From Methylocystis hirsuta (GTDB lineage: Bacteria; Pseudomonadota; Alphaproteobacteria; Rhizobiales; Beijerinckiaceae), in the NCBI RefSeq assembly GCF_003722355.1, contig NZ_QWDD01000003.1, positions 196,029-260,028 of the forward strand: a stretch of 64,000 nucleotides of DNA. Reading direction: 5' to 3'. Shown here piece after piece: positions 26,292-36,605 of this stretch. Below the pieces are notes generated by a model. The model was not told where the DNA came from and ran no database searches. It saw only the letters and a list, made by a program, of their open reading frames with translations. The translations under genes and the position numbers were made by a program. Position 1 is the first letter of the stretch; each line of letters opens with the position of its first letter.

Positions 26292-29200
26292 TCACGATTG
26301 TCCATCAATCGAGTCCGAAGCCAATTTCCGCTGCGACGAGCCAGTAATGTGGCGCACTTCGCTCCAATCCTTCCAGATAAAATAGATGGCTGGATAGATC
26401 AGCAGCTCTACGAGGAAACTGAACACGATCCCGCCGGCCATCGGCGCGGCGATCCGCTTCATGAGGTCGGCGCCGGTCCCGGTGGCGAACATGATCGGCG
26501 AAAGGCTCAGCAGCACCGACCAGAATGTCATCATTTTGGGCCGCACGCGCTGAACGGTGGCCTCAGTGACCGCCCCTTCCAGGTCGACGAGGTTCGTCAT
26601 CCGTCCTTCCCGCTTCCAACGGTCATACGCCACGTCCAAATAGAGGAGCGTCACCATCCCGGTCTCGGCGTCGACGCCTGCGAGCCCGAGAATTCCGACC
26701 CACACCGCAACGCTGAGATTGTAGCCCATCAGCAACAGCGCCGTGAACGCGCCGGCGACGGCGACGGGCACCGCCAGGACCACCATCAACACTCGGACGA
26801 GCGATGGGTTGTTGAGATAGAGCAACAGGAAGATGGCAGCGAGGGTAATCGGAATGAAATACACGAGCAGGCGGCGCGCCCGCTCCATTCCCTCGTACGC
26901 CCCGCTCCATTCAAGCCTGTAGCCCGCGGGCAGCTTGACCTTCTCGCCGACGATCCTGCGAGCGTCGTCCATATAGCTCCCGGTGTCGCGGCCGGCTATG
27001 TCGACATAAGCGTAGCCCACAAGCTGCGCCGCTTCGCTCTTAATGAGCCCAGGACCATCGACGAAGCGAAGCTCGCCCAATTCCTCCAAAGGGACCTGAG
27101 CCCCCGTCGGCGTCGCGATCAACACGCGCTTGAGCTTCGCTAGATCGTCCCGCAGTTCGCGCCCGTAGCGGACGTTCACGGGAAAGCGCTGGCGGCCCTC
27201 GATCGTTTGCGTGAGATTGGCGCCGCCCACCGCCGCCTGGATCACTTCCTGCACGTCCATCACCGACAGACCGTAGCGGGCGATAGCGTCGCGGTTGATG
27301 TCGATGTCGAGATAGCGACCTTCCGCCACGCGTTCGGCGAAAACGTTTCTTGTTCCCGGGACCATGGCGACGGCGGTTTCGACCTGCGAAAGGATGCTTT
27401 CGATTTGCGCAAGGTCCGGCCCAAAAACCTTCACGCCGATCGGCGTCCTGACGCCGGTCGAAAGCATATCGATCCTGGCCTTGATCGGCATGGTCCAACT
27501 GCTGACGAATCCCGGGATGTCGATTTTCAGCGCGTCATTCATTTCCCCGATCAGTTTTTCGGGGGTCATGCCGGCGCGCCACTCGCCTTCGGGCTTGAGG
27601 TTGATGACTGTTTCGATCATCTCGAGCGGCGCCGGGTCGGTGGCGGTGTTGGCCCGCCCCGCCTTGGCGAAAACGCTCGTCACTTCCGGAAACGTCATTA
27701 AGATTTTGTCTTGTTCTTGGATGGCCCGCTGCATCGTCTGGATAGACGCCGCCGGCAGGGTCGTGGGCATGAAGAGCGCCGTTTCTTCCCACAATGGCGG
27801 CATGAACTCGCGGCCAAGGCTAAAATAAAGAGGGACGACCGAGGCGATGGCGAGAAATCCGAGCGCGACCATCCCGTAACGAAATTTCAGCGACAGCCTG
27901 ATGATGGGCCGATGGATCCAGATAAAGAATCGATTGATCGGGTTCGCCTCTTCGGCCGGAATTTTGCCCCGGATAAGGACTCTCAAGAGGAAAGGCGTGA
28001 CGGCGATGGACAAGATCGCCGCAGAGAACATGCTGAACACATTGGTATAGGCGAGCGGCTTGAACAACCGGCCCTCCTGCTCCTGAAGCGCGAATATCGG
28101 CAACAGGCTCAAAGTCATGATCAGGAGCGAGAAGAACAGCGACGGACCCACCTCCTTGCTGGCTTCGATCAGGACCTCGAGGCGCGGACGGCGCTCTTCG
28201 ACGGGTTTTCTCTCCTCATATTCGATGTGCTTGTGGGCGTTCTCGACCATCACAGTGGCGGCGTCCTCCATCGACCCGATCGCGATGGCGATGCCGCCGA
28301 GGCTCATGATGTTGCTGGTGAGCCCGAACCATCGCATCGCCAGCAGCGCCATCAGGATCGCCAAGGGGAAGGTGACGATCACGACCAAACCGCTGCGGAC
28401 GTGGAACAGAAACACCAAGCATACCAGGCCGACGAGGACGCTTTCTTCAACGAGCGCCTCCCTCAACGTCGCCACCGAATGGTCGATGAGCGTCGATCGA
28501 TCATAGGTGACGACGAGCTCGACGCCTTCCGGCAAGGCGGGCGCGACCTTCTCGGCGATCGTCTTCTTGACGCGCGCCAACACGTCATAAACACTCTCGC
28601 CGAATCGGACGACGACGATGCCGGCGGCGGCGGCGCCCATCCCGTTGTAGTCCACGGTCCCCCGACGGATGTCGGGACCGATCTGCACGAAACCAACGTC
28701 CCGCACGAGAATGGGCGTGCCGTCGGGCCGCGCTCCGACCGCGACCTTCTCGATGTCGGAAGGGCTTTGAATGTACCCCCTCCCGCGCACCATGTATTCC
28801 GCGCCGGTGAACTCCAGCACGCGGCCGCCGACTTCCTGATTGGAGCGGCGGACCTGGTCGACTACCTTGTTGATCGGGATTTGGTAGGCGAGCAGCTTAT
28901 CGGGATCGAGCGTGACTTGATATTGCTTTACGAAGCCGCCGACGCTCGCCACTTCCGCGACGCCCGGCACGGATCGAAGCTGATATTTCACTTGCCAGTC
29001 CTGCAAGCTGCGAAGCTCGGAGAGCGAGTGTTTCCCCGTCTTGTCGATCAGGACGTATTCAAGTCCCCAACCGACGCCGGTGGCGTCTGGCCCGAGTTGC
29101 GGAGACACGCCCGGCGGCAACCTCCCCGCCATGCCGCTCAAATACTCCAGCACGCGGCTGCGCGCCCAATAGAGGTCGGTACCGTCCTCGAAGATGACGT

Positions 29201-29480
29201 AAACGAGAGACTGGCCGTAGAAGCTGCTCGCTCGCACCGCCTTAACTTTGGAGGTGGACAAGAGCTGCGTGACGATAGGATATGTAATCTGGTCTTCGAT
29301 GATGTTGGGACTGCGATCCTCCCAGTCCGTGGCGACGATCACCTGCGCGTCGGAAAGGTCGGGGAGCGCGTCAAGGGGCGTGTTGTATGCGGCCCAAAGG
29401 CCTGCGCCGACGATGACAACGATCGCCGATATGACGGGAAACGCGTTGCGGGCGCTGAATTCGATGATGCGGCCGATCAT
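26292..29480 (-). CDS. Heavy-metal RND efflux pump, second system
   Basis: A 1062-residue HME-RND transporter related to CusA/CzcA. It has LDALPDLSDAQVIV at the N-terminus, the GREFMPPLWEETALFMPTTL block, the GRANTATDPAPLEM signature and twelve membrane segments. Its TM4 motif reads AIGSMEDAATVMVENAHKH where the other pump (8343-11504) has AIGAMVDAAIVMIENAHKH, so an extra acidic residue replaces Val in front of the relay Asp. It is the last gene of a minus-strand operon with the adaptor (40 bases upstream) and an outer membrane factor. Metal specificity cannot be read safely; copper/silver is most likely by similarity. Confidence 0.93.
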   Translation of the reverse strand: MIGRIIEFSARNAFPVISAIVVIVGAGLWAAYNTPLDALPDLSDAQVIVATDWEDRSPNIIEDQITYPIVTQLLSTSKVKAVRASSFYGQSLVYVIFEDGTDLYWARSRVLEYLSGMAGRLPPGVSPQLGPDATGVGWGLEYVLIDKTGKHSLSELRSLQDWQVKYQLRSVPGVAEVASVGGFVKQYQVTLDPDKLLAYQIPINKVVDQVRRSNQEVGGRVLEFTGAEYMVRGRGYIQSPSDIEKVAVGARPDGTPILVRDVGFVQIGPDIRRGTVDYNGMGAAAAGIVVVRFGESVYDVLARVKKTIAEKVAPALPEGVELVVTYDRSTLIDHSVATLREALVEESVLVGLVCLVFLFHVRSGLVVIVTFPLAILMALLAMRWFGLTSNIMSLGGIAIAIGSMEDAATVMVENAHKHIEYEERKPVEERRPRLEVLIEASKEVGPSLFFSLLIMTLSLLPIFALQEQEGRLFKPLAYTNVFSMFSAAILSIAVTPFLLRVLIRGKIPAEEANPINRFFIWIHRPIIRLSLKFRYGMVALGFLAIASVVPLYFSLGREFMPPLWEETALFMPTTLPAASIQTMQRAIQEQDKILMTFPEVTSVFAKAGRANTATDPAPLEMIETVINLKPEGEWRAGMTPEKLIGEMNDALKIDIPGFVSSWTMPIKARIDMLSTGVRTPIGVKVFGPDLAQIESILSQVETAVAMVPGTRNVFAERVAEGRYLDIDINRDAIARYGLSVMDVQEVIQAAVGGANLTQTIEGRQRFPVNVRYGRELRDDLAKLKRVLIATPTGAQVPLEELGELRFVDGPGLIKSEAAQLVGYAYVDIAGRDTGSYMDDARRIVGEKVKLPAGYRLEWSGAYEGMERARRLLVYFIPITLAAIFLLLYLNNPSLVRVLMVVLAVPVAVAGAFTALLLMGYNLSVAVWVGILGLAGVDAETGMVTLLYLDVAYDRWKREGRMTNLVDLEGAVTEATVQRVRPKMMTFWSVLLSLSPIMFATGTGADLMKRIAAPMAGGIVFSFLVELLIYPAIYFIWKDWSEVRHITGSSQRKLASDSIDGQS

Positions 29481-29520
29481 GGGCTACCCTCGATCGAGAG
29501 GCGGAGGACGCGGAGGCGAC

Positions 29521-30750
29521 CTAGTGCGTCGTCTTTGGATGAGCGGCGTCCTTCTTTTCTTTTTGCTCGACGCCCATCCCGGGCATGCCCGTCATGTCGC
29601 CGCCGCCAGCGCGCAGCCGGCTTTCCGAATCGATGAGGAAGTTGGCGGAGGTCACAACCTCGTCGCCGGCCTTAAGCCCCTCGAGAATCTGGAAGCGGTC
29701 ATCGAACCGCAAGGGACTGATTCTTACCTCGACCGGCGCGAAGCGGTCGGGGGCGACCGCACGAAAGGCGATGTCACGCTCGCCGGTGCGCAGGACGGCG
29801 GATGTCGGAACGGTCAAGCCGCTTCCCATTGCGTGAGCGATCAAAACATTAGCGAACATGCCGGGCTTAATTAGGCCGTCAGGATTGGGCAGCTCGACGC
29901 GAACCTGCACCGTCCTGCTCGGCTCGTCGATCACCGGATCGATGAAGACAATTCTGCCGACGAAGGATCGCGCCGCCAGTGATGGAAACGTCACCGTCGC
30001 TGGCATTCCGAGAGCAACATGCGGCAATTCATACGCGAAAACCTTCCCCTGCACCCATACCGTCGAGAGGTCGGCGACCGTATACAATTCGGCCTGCGGC
30101 ATCACATATTGGCCTTCGAACGTCTTCTTTTCCAGGATGACCCCCGAAATGGGGCTCCGCAAAATAAGCGATTTGCTAGGTTTCCCCGTCTTTTCCAACG
30201 CCTCGATCGTGCTCATTGGCACGTCCCACAACGCCAGTCGTTGCCGAGCCGTGTCGACCACGTTTCGCTGACCGGGCGAGGGTGCGGCCCTGCTGTACTG
30301 TAGCGCAATCAGGAACTCCCGCTGTGCCGCAAAGAATGCGGGACTGTAGATCGAGAGCATGGGATCGCCGGCTTTGACTTTCTGGCCGGTGAAGGAGACG
30401 AACAGCTTTTCGACCCAGCCTTCCGTTTTCAAGTGGATGTGTCTGACTTTGGTTTCGTCAGGACGCACGATGCCGACGGTACGAATCGTCATCGTCAACG
30501 GCGTCCGCCGCACGGTTCCTAACGTCACGCCGATGCGTTGTTGCACTTCCGGCGCAATGCGGACCTCGGCGAATCCTGACGGCGGCGCGGCGCGTGTCTT
30601 AGGGGCGTCGCTCGATCCCGGCATTTCCATGCCGGACATGGTCTTGTCTGGAGTTGATTTTCGCTCATCGCCAACACTGGGAGTGACGGTTAAAATCAGC
30701 AGCGCCGTTAGCGCCAGTCTGCCGAGATATCCGCACCGCTTCATCGACAT
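29521..30750 (-). CDS. RND efflux periplasmic adaptor, second system
   Basis: A 409-residue membrane fusion protein. A signal/anchor segment (residues 8-25) is followed by a short Met/Ser-rich linker with SGMEMPGSSDAPKT, then the adaptor body: VGIVRPDETKVRHIHLKTEG (barrel-sandwich), helical hairpin with FFAAQREFLIALQYS, SPISGVILEKKTFEGQYVMP, beta-barrel with AARSFVGRIVFIDPVID and the C-terminal VPTSAVLRTGERDIAFRAV region. It lacks the HMBD repeats present in the first adaptor. The tail GMPGMGVEQKEKKDAAHPK adds a few Met/His residues. Between OMF and pump genes, spacing 40-45 bases, so one operon. Confidence 0.92.
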   Translation of the reverse strand: MSMKRCGYLGRLALTALLILTVTPSVGDERKSTPDKTMSGMEMPGSSDAPKTRAAPPSGFAEVRIAPEVQQRIGVTLGTVRRTPLTMTIRTVGIVRPDETKVRHIHLKTEGWVEKLFVSFTGQKVKAGDPMLSIYSPAFFAAQREFLIALQYSRAAPSPGQRNVVDTARQRLALWDVPMSTIEALEKTGKPSKSLILRSPISGVILEKKTFEGQYVMPQAELYTVADLSTVWVQGKVFAYELPHVALGMPATVTFPSLAARSFVGRIVFIDPVIDEPSRTVQVRVELPNPDGLIKPGMFANVLIAHAMGSGLTVPTSAVLRTGERDIAFRAVAPDRFAPVEVRISPLRFDDRFQILEGLKAGDEVVTSANFLIDSESRLRAGGGDMTGMPGMGVEQKEKKDAAHPKTTH

Positions 30751-30794
30751 GCCATTCTCCGCTATAGCCGTGTCGCCGCTCCGGCCAGTCCAGG

Positions 30795-32198
30795 CTATTG
30801 CAGAGAGGCTTGTTCCGGCGGCTCCGGCGGCGACATCTCTGGCCGACCGAGCGTTTCTATGTCCACGCCCGCAAGAGCTTCGAGTTCCGCTAGCCGCTTT
30901 TCTCGCTCGATCCTGGCTTCGGCGACCAAGACCCGGACTGAAATATAAGTCCGCTGGCTGTCGATGAGATCCGCGAACTGCACGCTTCCAGCTGCGTAGG
31001 CTTCCCGCGAACTGTTGATCAGTTGCTCGACGATAGGGACCACCCGCCGCCGGTAAAAACTCGTTTGTCGCTCTGCGTTGCGCATAAAGTAAAGGTTGGC
31101 GACGAAGCTCGCAGCGCGGTCTTTCTCGGTTTGCCGCAGGACTGCTTCCGATGACCGCGCCATCGCCTCCGTGTCCTGGATCATCGCGAGAATCGCCGGG
31201 ATCCTCGTCGGCACCATCACAAACATTTCGGCCGTTCTTTCAATATTGCCGGTGATGCTCCCGGCAGGCACGAGATCCGGCAGAAATTCCAGCCTGGCGA
31301 GCTCTATGGCGTCCTTGCGTCCGGCCACTTGGCGGGCGAGAGCGGCCAATTCCGGGTTTTGATCGACGGCGACCTCGATGATGCGAGCATCCTTACCGAT
31401 CACGGGACGCGCGGCGGGCAAAGTCGGGGGAAGGTCCAGCGGCGCCTCGGCGTCGCGAGCAAGAAGACCGTTGAGCTTACTGCGCGCCGAGCGGACCTCG
31501 GCTTCCAAGTTCAGCAGGTTGTTCTTCGCCAGCTCCCAGTTGGTCTGGGCCTTCAACATGTCTTGCAGGGGAGCCCCAGCCTGGCTCCGAGCGGCGGCCG
31601 AGCTCGTCAAGAGCTTGAGAAGGTTTACGTTGTCGCGCTCGATGCGGACTTTTTCCCTGGCCAGCGCCAAATCCAAATAAGCGATGAGAACCTTACGCTG
31701 AAGCTCGAACTTGACAGTGCGAAATCTCTCGCTGGCCGCTCTGGCCGCCTCCAGCGCTACTTTTCCAGCGGTCCACGTTTTGATCGGCAACTGCAGAGTC
31801 GTCGACGGCATGAAGGTGCCGCTGAGCGTCATGCGGTCCCATGTCTTCATCTGATCACGCGAAAACATGTAGCGGTAACCGAACATCAAATTGGTGTTGG
31901 GCCAGCTCGCATCCCGGTCGACCCGGGCCAAAGCCGCCTTCCACTCGAAATAGGCCGATTCTAATTCCCCATTGGCTAGGAACGCTCTGTGCAGCACGTC
32001 GCGCCAGCTGGCAACCGCAGGCAGAGCCGGCAACTCCCGAGCCTCAATCGGCGGCTCGAAGTGCTCGGAAACTTCGCTCAGCTTGGCTTGCTCCTCCGTC
32101 GTGCCAGGTGGCGTGAGAGCACAGCCGCTAAGCCCCAAGGCTGTCGCCATGCTCAACCATGCCCTCAGGATGAGGTCGCGCGGTCGTTTGCTGAGCAT
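30795..32198 (-). CDS. TolC-family outer membrane factor (lipoprotein)
   Basis: An outer membrane channel subunit of tripartite efflux. From ATG 32198 the protein has a lipoprotein signal with lipobox LSGC (ALGLSGCALTPPG), so the mature protein is lipid-anchored as in CusC. Two helical repeats follow with the typical segments YFEWKAALARVDRDASWPN, KFELQRKVLIAYLDLALARE and YAAGSVQFADLIDSQRTYIS. A start at 32249 would add 17 residues in front of the signal peptide and is rejected. It is the first gene of the minus-strand operon. As the only intact OMF in the window it could also serve the CusBA pump and the ATPase-adaptor fusion (inference). Confidence 0.92.
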   Translation of the reverse strand: MLSKRPRDLILRAWLSMATALGLSGCALTPPGTTEEQAKLSEVSEHFEPPIEARELPALPAVASWRDVLHRAFLANGELESAYFEWKAALARVDRDASWPNTNLMFGYRYMFSRDQMKTWDRMTLSGTFMPSTTLQLPIKTWTAGKVALEAARAASERFRTVKFELQRKVLIAYLDLALAREKVRIERDNVNLLKLLTSSAAARSQAGAPLQDMLKAQTNWELAKNNLLNLEAEVRSARSKLNGLLARDAEAPLDLPPTLPAARPVIGKDARIIEVAVDQNPELAALARQVAGRKDAIELARLEFLPDLVPAGSITGNIERTAEMFVMVPTRIPAILAMIQDTEAMARSSEAVLRQTEKDRAASFVANLYFMRNAERQTSFYRRRVVPIVEQLINSSREAYAAGSVQFADLIDSQRTYISVRVLVAEARIEREKRLAELEALAGVDIETLGRPEMSPPEPPEQASLQ

Positions 32199-32349
32199 CA
32201 AGCATTCGGTCCTAGAAAGGGGCTGCAAAGTCTCGCGAAGACAACACAATAAGCGCTGGAGTTATCAAATCAACCTGTTCCCAGTCGGCGCGTCGCCTCG
32301 GAACGCCCTTCAAATATCCGCGCGACGGCACACGCAGGCGTGGCGCGCA

Positions 32350-32655
32350 GTGCGCAGTGCGGGCGTCAAACAAGAGCGGCTATGATCGCCGAATCGCGCA
32401 ACCAATGGAAAAAATAGTCTGGTTTGAATCGTAAGGCGCGATCTCGGGCGACGCTAAGATGGACCCCGGCGCTGGCCGAATGGTTTGACCAAGGTCAGGC
32501 GGTTGCTTGACGAGTTCCGTCGCCGAAATGGCTGGGAGCATGGTTGCGGCAGAGAATTGGCGTTGCCGGGTCATCCAATCGAGAAGCGTGTCAGCCTCAC
32601 CTCTCGTCGCATTGTCGTTGGCCACAGGATCTATCGCTCCCATGCTCGGTTCCAT
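32350..32655 (-). pseudogene. GH15 glucoamylase N-terminal fragment, copy B
   Basis: The start of a GH15-type glucoamylase: EADTLLDWMTRQRQFSAATM, then LGQTIRPAPGSILASPEIAP followed by YD. A one-base shift then separates this frame from DYFFHWLRDSAIIA, which is still readable at about 32355-32400 and is the family's conserved block. After that a stop follows. The rest of the gene is gone. Its start lies inside the 3' end of the upstream glycoamylase gene (overlap), which mirrors the layout of copy A at 3867-4058. Confidence 0.72.
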
Positions 32656-34039
32656 TCAAATACGGGCTTTGAAACCCTAGCCGACGCAAGCCCACTTGCA
32701 CGTCTGGATCTTTCATAAACAAATTCCACAGTAGGCTCGAACGATGATTTTCGATCATGATTACGATAGGCCCCTGGTCGATTGCGGCGTAGGCTTTCGA
32801 ATACCAATCAGCGCCCTCGCTGAATGCATCCACAAAGCCGAAACGACCCCACAGTCTATCGCCGAGTCCATCGTAGAAATGTCGCAAGGCGCGAAGCGCA
32901 GCTTCTGGCGCATACGGAAAGCTCGATAAAGCCGCGGTGGGAGCAATCACCCCGTTGTCTTCATCGGGCGCATGCCGTTTGCAACATCGCATCCCGACGT
33001 GCCCGGTACCACAGACGCGAGCGCAAATGTCTTCGCCCGGCGCATGCACGTAATAACCTCCGGGATCATCGCTCGCGGTAAGGCCCCAACTGGATGGTCC
33101 GTAACCCTTATGATTCCATGGATTGCGAAGGCAATGCTCAAGATTGATCAGGACATGGCGCGTATTTTGACGCCAGTAATCGGCGTAAACATCCTTGAGC
33201 CCCCGCGGATCAAGACCGCAAAAGGAGTAATGGCTAAAGAATAAAGGCCCGCCATAAGGGGGGCCCAGCGGCAGTTCGATGTCATAATAAGAATGTCCGT
33301 TCAAGAAGCTGCGGCTCTGTGCCCACCCCTCATGGTAAACTGAGCGGTCAATTGCGAAACGCGGCGAAGCGGCCGCCAGGACATAGCTAATCAGACATTC
33401 GTTCCAACCACGGACCTCATGGCCAAGACTGAAGCCATTATTAGGGCTCCAATGCCAAGTCAGCACGCTGCGTCCATCACGATTGTGCCAGTTCCACTCG
33501 ACGTCGAGCCACAGGCAGGTGATGCGCTCGCGCAGGCTCTTTTCGGCGGACGCATCGCGATCGAAATATCGCCGGGCGCACAGGAGGCCTTGAAAAAGAA
33601 ACGAGGTCTCGACGATATCGCCGCCATCGTCCTTTCGGCTGAACGGCACGGTGGCGCCAGTGCGACCATTCATAAAGTGCGGAAAATGTCCATGGTAGCA
33701 AGTCGCGCTCTCAAGGAGATCGAGCATGAGCGCAAGACGCGCTACGGCGTCCTCCCGCGTGATCCATCCTCTTTCCGTTGCGACGATGATGGCCATGACG
33801 CCAAAGCCCGAACCGCCGACCGCGACCACATCATCCTTCGGATCCGAATGGAGCCCGATGCTATCGCGCGCAAGACCGCTCGATGGATGCGCCCCGTCCC
33901 AAAAATAAAGGAACGTCTGCCGCTGCACGAGATCGAGTAGCTCCGCGTCCGACAGCGCCGGCTTTTGGCTGGGGATGACGCGGCGTATCTGATTGGCTGT
34001 CATCGTCGACGGATCCTGCTTATCTTTGGCGCTCGTCAT
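32597..34039 (-). CDS. Glycoamylase-like carbohydrate-active protein (full length)
   Basis: A 480-residue protein with the Glycoamylase (PF10091-type) fold. ALSDAELLDLVQRQTFLYFW opens the domain, followed by HPSSGLARDSIG, the VGGSGFGVMAIIVATERGWI block, GHFPHFMNGRTGATVPFS, GGDIVETSFLFQGLLCARRY, the WHWSPNNGFSLGHEVRGWNE motif, CGLDPRGLKDVYADYW, GLTASDDPGGYYVHAPG and APTAALSSFPYAPE. The start at 34039 overlaps the stop of the ABC transporter (ATGA), so both are translationally coupled; a start at 34288 would overlap that gene by 250 bases. No signal peptide is seen. Such proteins act on beta-glucans or related glycans; the substrate here is unknown. Confidence 0.85.
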   Translation of the reverse strand: MTSAKDKQDPSTMTANQIRRVIPSQKPALSDAELLDLVQRQTFLYFWDGAHPSSGLARDSIGLHSDPKDDVVAVGGSGFGVMAIIVATERGWITREDAVARLALMLDLLESATCYHGHFPHFMNGRTGATVPFSRKDDGGDIVETSFLFQGLLCARRYFDRDASAEKSLRERITCLWLDVEWNWHNRDGRSVLTWHWSPNNGFSLGHEVRGWNECLISYVLAAASPRFAIDRSVYHEGWAQSRSFLNGHSYYDIELPLGPPYGGPLFFSHYSFCGLDPRGLKDVYADYWRQNTRHVLINLEHCLRNPWNHKGYGPSSWGLTASDDPGGYYVHAPGEDICARVCGTGHVGMRCCKRHAPDEDNGVIAPTAALSSFPYAPEAALRALRHFYDGLGDRLWGRFGFVDAFSEGADWYSKAYAAIDQGPIVIMIENHRSSLLWNLFMKDPDVQVGLRRLGFQSPYLNGTEHGSDRSCGQRQCDER

Positions 34040-35963
34040 GCCAAACTGGAATTTAGCCGTGGCGGGCGAATGGCGCTCGATATTCTCGTTCTGTAACATT
34101 TCCGACGGCGAAGCTGCTTGCTTCGCCTGGATATGTTTTGGCGTGAGTTCGCAGAAACGACTTCCTCCTCTTTCGGAGCCGTAGCACAAGGCAGGCAAGG
34201 GACCGCGAGACGCTGACCTTGCTGATTCATCGTGAGGTGCAGAACACGTGTGTAGAACTTGTCCTGCGCCTGCGGTCCGCTGATACAAACGAGGGTCGTC
34301 GTCGCCAATTCTTTTTCGAGGATGTGAAAAAGTGTTTTGCGCGCCTCGGGCGCAAGCGACCCGATCGCTTCATCGACAATGACCCAGCGCGGATTGTGCA
34401 GCAGCATGCGCGCGAAAGCGAGGCCTTGTTGTTCGAAGTCGATCAGTTCCTTATCCCACCGCGCAACCCGATCGAGCTGCCGCGTTAGGTGTAAGAGCCC
34501 CATTCGCGTTAGAACGGAGATGAGCTTCTGTTCCGTGAACCCATCTGGCGAAGCCGGATAGGCGAGCACGTCGCGCAAGGCGCCGTCGGAAATGTAGGGC
34601 CGCTTCGGCATAAACATGAATTGTTCCGCCGCTGGCAAGCCAATCCTGCCGCTTCCCCAAGGCCATAACCCCGCGATGGCGCGAAAGAGACTCGTTTTAC
34701 CCGAACCCGGCGCGCCGACGATCAGGACATGCTCTCCCGGCGCCATCTCGACATGGGCCTCGTTCAAACTGGTGCACCCGGATGGCGACGTAACGCCCAA
34801 ATCGTCAAAGACGAGTTTATCCTCCGCCGTCGCGACAAGTTCGATGTGGCTTGCTTCGTCGCCAATCTTGTCGATTTCGGGCAACGCCTGACGAAAGTCG
34901 CCCACACGGGCGAGCGTCGCGCGCCAATCCGCGATCGCGCCGGCATTGTCGACGAACCAACGCAAGGATTGCTGCACCTGGGTGATGGCGCCAACGGCCA
35001 TGAGCAGTCCGCCAAAGGAAAGATTTCCCCCAAAGTAGGCGGGCGCGGCGACGATGATCGGCGCGACGATCGTGAACCATCCATATCCGGCCGTGACCCA
35101 GGTCAATCTCGTCGTCGCGCCAATGAGACGACGCAGAACCACGAGGAGGCGATCGAATTCCTCGCGCAGTCGACCTTCTTCTTCCGCCTCTCCACGATAA
35201 ACGGCGATCGCCTCGCGTTGCTCGTTGACGTGCACGAGCGCGAAGCGAAGGTCGGATTCGCGCGCGTAACGTTCGGCGCCGAGATGAAGGAGAGGTCGGC
35301 CCACGCGCCAACTCGCTAAAGACGCAGCGCCCGCATAAGCGAGTGAACACCAGACCATATAACCGGGAATAACAAAACTCCTTCCTTCTATTTCGAACAC
35401 GACACCCGCCGACAGCGTCCATAGGACGCCGATAAAGCTCACAAGAAGGACCGTGGCTTGAAGGAGGCCGACGCTGAGATCGATCGAAAGTTCGGCCAGA
35501 TGCTGGGCGTCCGCATGAATACGCTGATCTGGATTGGCGCCGATTTCGCCGGCGGCCGCGAGGAGAAAAGCGCGCTTCGGCATGAGCCATTGCGTAAATA
35601 AGTCCCGTGTCAGACCTTCGCGCAATTTAAGCTTCGCCATCTGGTTGAGCCAAGTCTGGGCGACGTTGAGAATCAACAAAGCCCGGCGATGAGTGCGAAG
35701 ACGAGAAGCTGATGACCAAATGCAGAAATATCCTTGCGAGCGAGAGCGTCGTAAAATGGGCGGTTCCACGCATTGAGCTTGATTTGTCCGTAAGCGGTCG
35801 CACTGATCACCACGACGAGACCAATGCCGAGCCAATACAGTACGGTCCGCTCACGCGAAACGTACAAAGCGCACAGAATCAGTCTCACATGCGGCGCAAG
35901 TTCACCGACGGTCGCGCGTTGTTCGGCGAAGTTTCTGCGCCCAGTGTCGCATTGATCCATCAT
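34036..35963 (-). pseudogene. SbmA/YddA-type ABC transporter (membrane + ATPase), frameshifted
   Basis: A half-size exporter with an N-terminal SbmA/BacA-like membrane domain and a C-terminal ATPase. The N-terminal 95 residues (start 35963; YVSRERTVLYWLGIGLVVVI, NAWNRPFYDALARKDISAFG) end in a stop after ALIAGLC, while the next codons of the protein (ALLILNVAQTWLNQMAKLKL) lie in the neighbouring frame; a single base near 35680 restores continuity. The ATPase has Walker A GAPGSGKTS, but its signature is LIDFEQQGLAFARML instead of an LSGGEQQR-type motif and its Walker B ends VDEAIGSL. The frameshift and the weak signature both point to decay, unless the shift is a sequencing error. It is coupled to the glycoamylase gene. 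Confidence 0.8.
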
Positions 35964-35984
35964 TGATCCTCGAGACCCGTTTTT

Positions 35985-36345
35985 TGCATCGCTCCTTGGT
36001 CGGCACGAAGCGCATGGAGGGGCGCGTCAGCGCCTCGCAGATCGCTTCGGCGTCGGCGGCGTCGTTCTTGTTCCGCTTGACGTAGGCCTCACATGGGCGA
36101 GCAGCATGAGCTTGACCTCGTACCCGAAGGCGATCAACTCGCGCTCCCAGTGCTGGGCTGTCGCGCAGGATTCCATGCCAGTGAGGCAAGAGGAGCCACC
36201 CCTTTGAAAAACTCGAACACCTCCGACGTTCGCAGCCGTCGCCGGACGACGATTTTCCCGGCTGCGTCGACACCGTGGATCCGAAACCAGTGCTTGCCGA
36301 GGTCGTTCCGCTTCTGTTTGGCCTCGACGTGCTGCGCGGGCATCT
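35985..36345 (-). pseudogene. IS110-family transposase N-terminal remnant
   Basis: Pieces of the DEDD N-terminus in two frames. KHWFRIHGVDAAGKIVVRRR followed by LRTSEVFEFF sits near 36190-36345 and AYVKRNKNDAADAEAICEAL with TRPSMRFVPTK near 35985-36090. The second block is the conserved region preceding the IS110 helix. A frameshift and a missing part lie between. No C-terminal domain is present. Confidence 0.75.
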
Positions 36346-36605
36346 GACGATCTTCCCTATTCCGCTTGCCGAGGCTGGCTTGTTCGATCTCCCATGGAAG
36401 CGCACGGTAGGCGCGGCGGCCACAGAAGCCGTAAGCGATGGAACCGCCCTGACTGTCCTGGGGGCAGACGATTGACGCCATCGGTTTCGCAGGGAAAGCA
36501 TCGCTGCCGCGCCCTGGGCGCGGGCATATGGGAGGGCTGGCCGGCCATTGACCGGCGCGCTCTCGGGCACGAAAGCAGCCGCGATGCTCGATGCGCGCAC
36601 AAGCG

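Noticed and set aside
27711..29636. 641-codon plus-strand frame
   Set aside because: Exact antisense of the RND pump; very rich in Arg, Asp and His as expected of a GC-rich shadow frame, with no domain.
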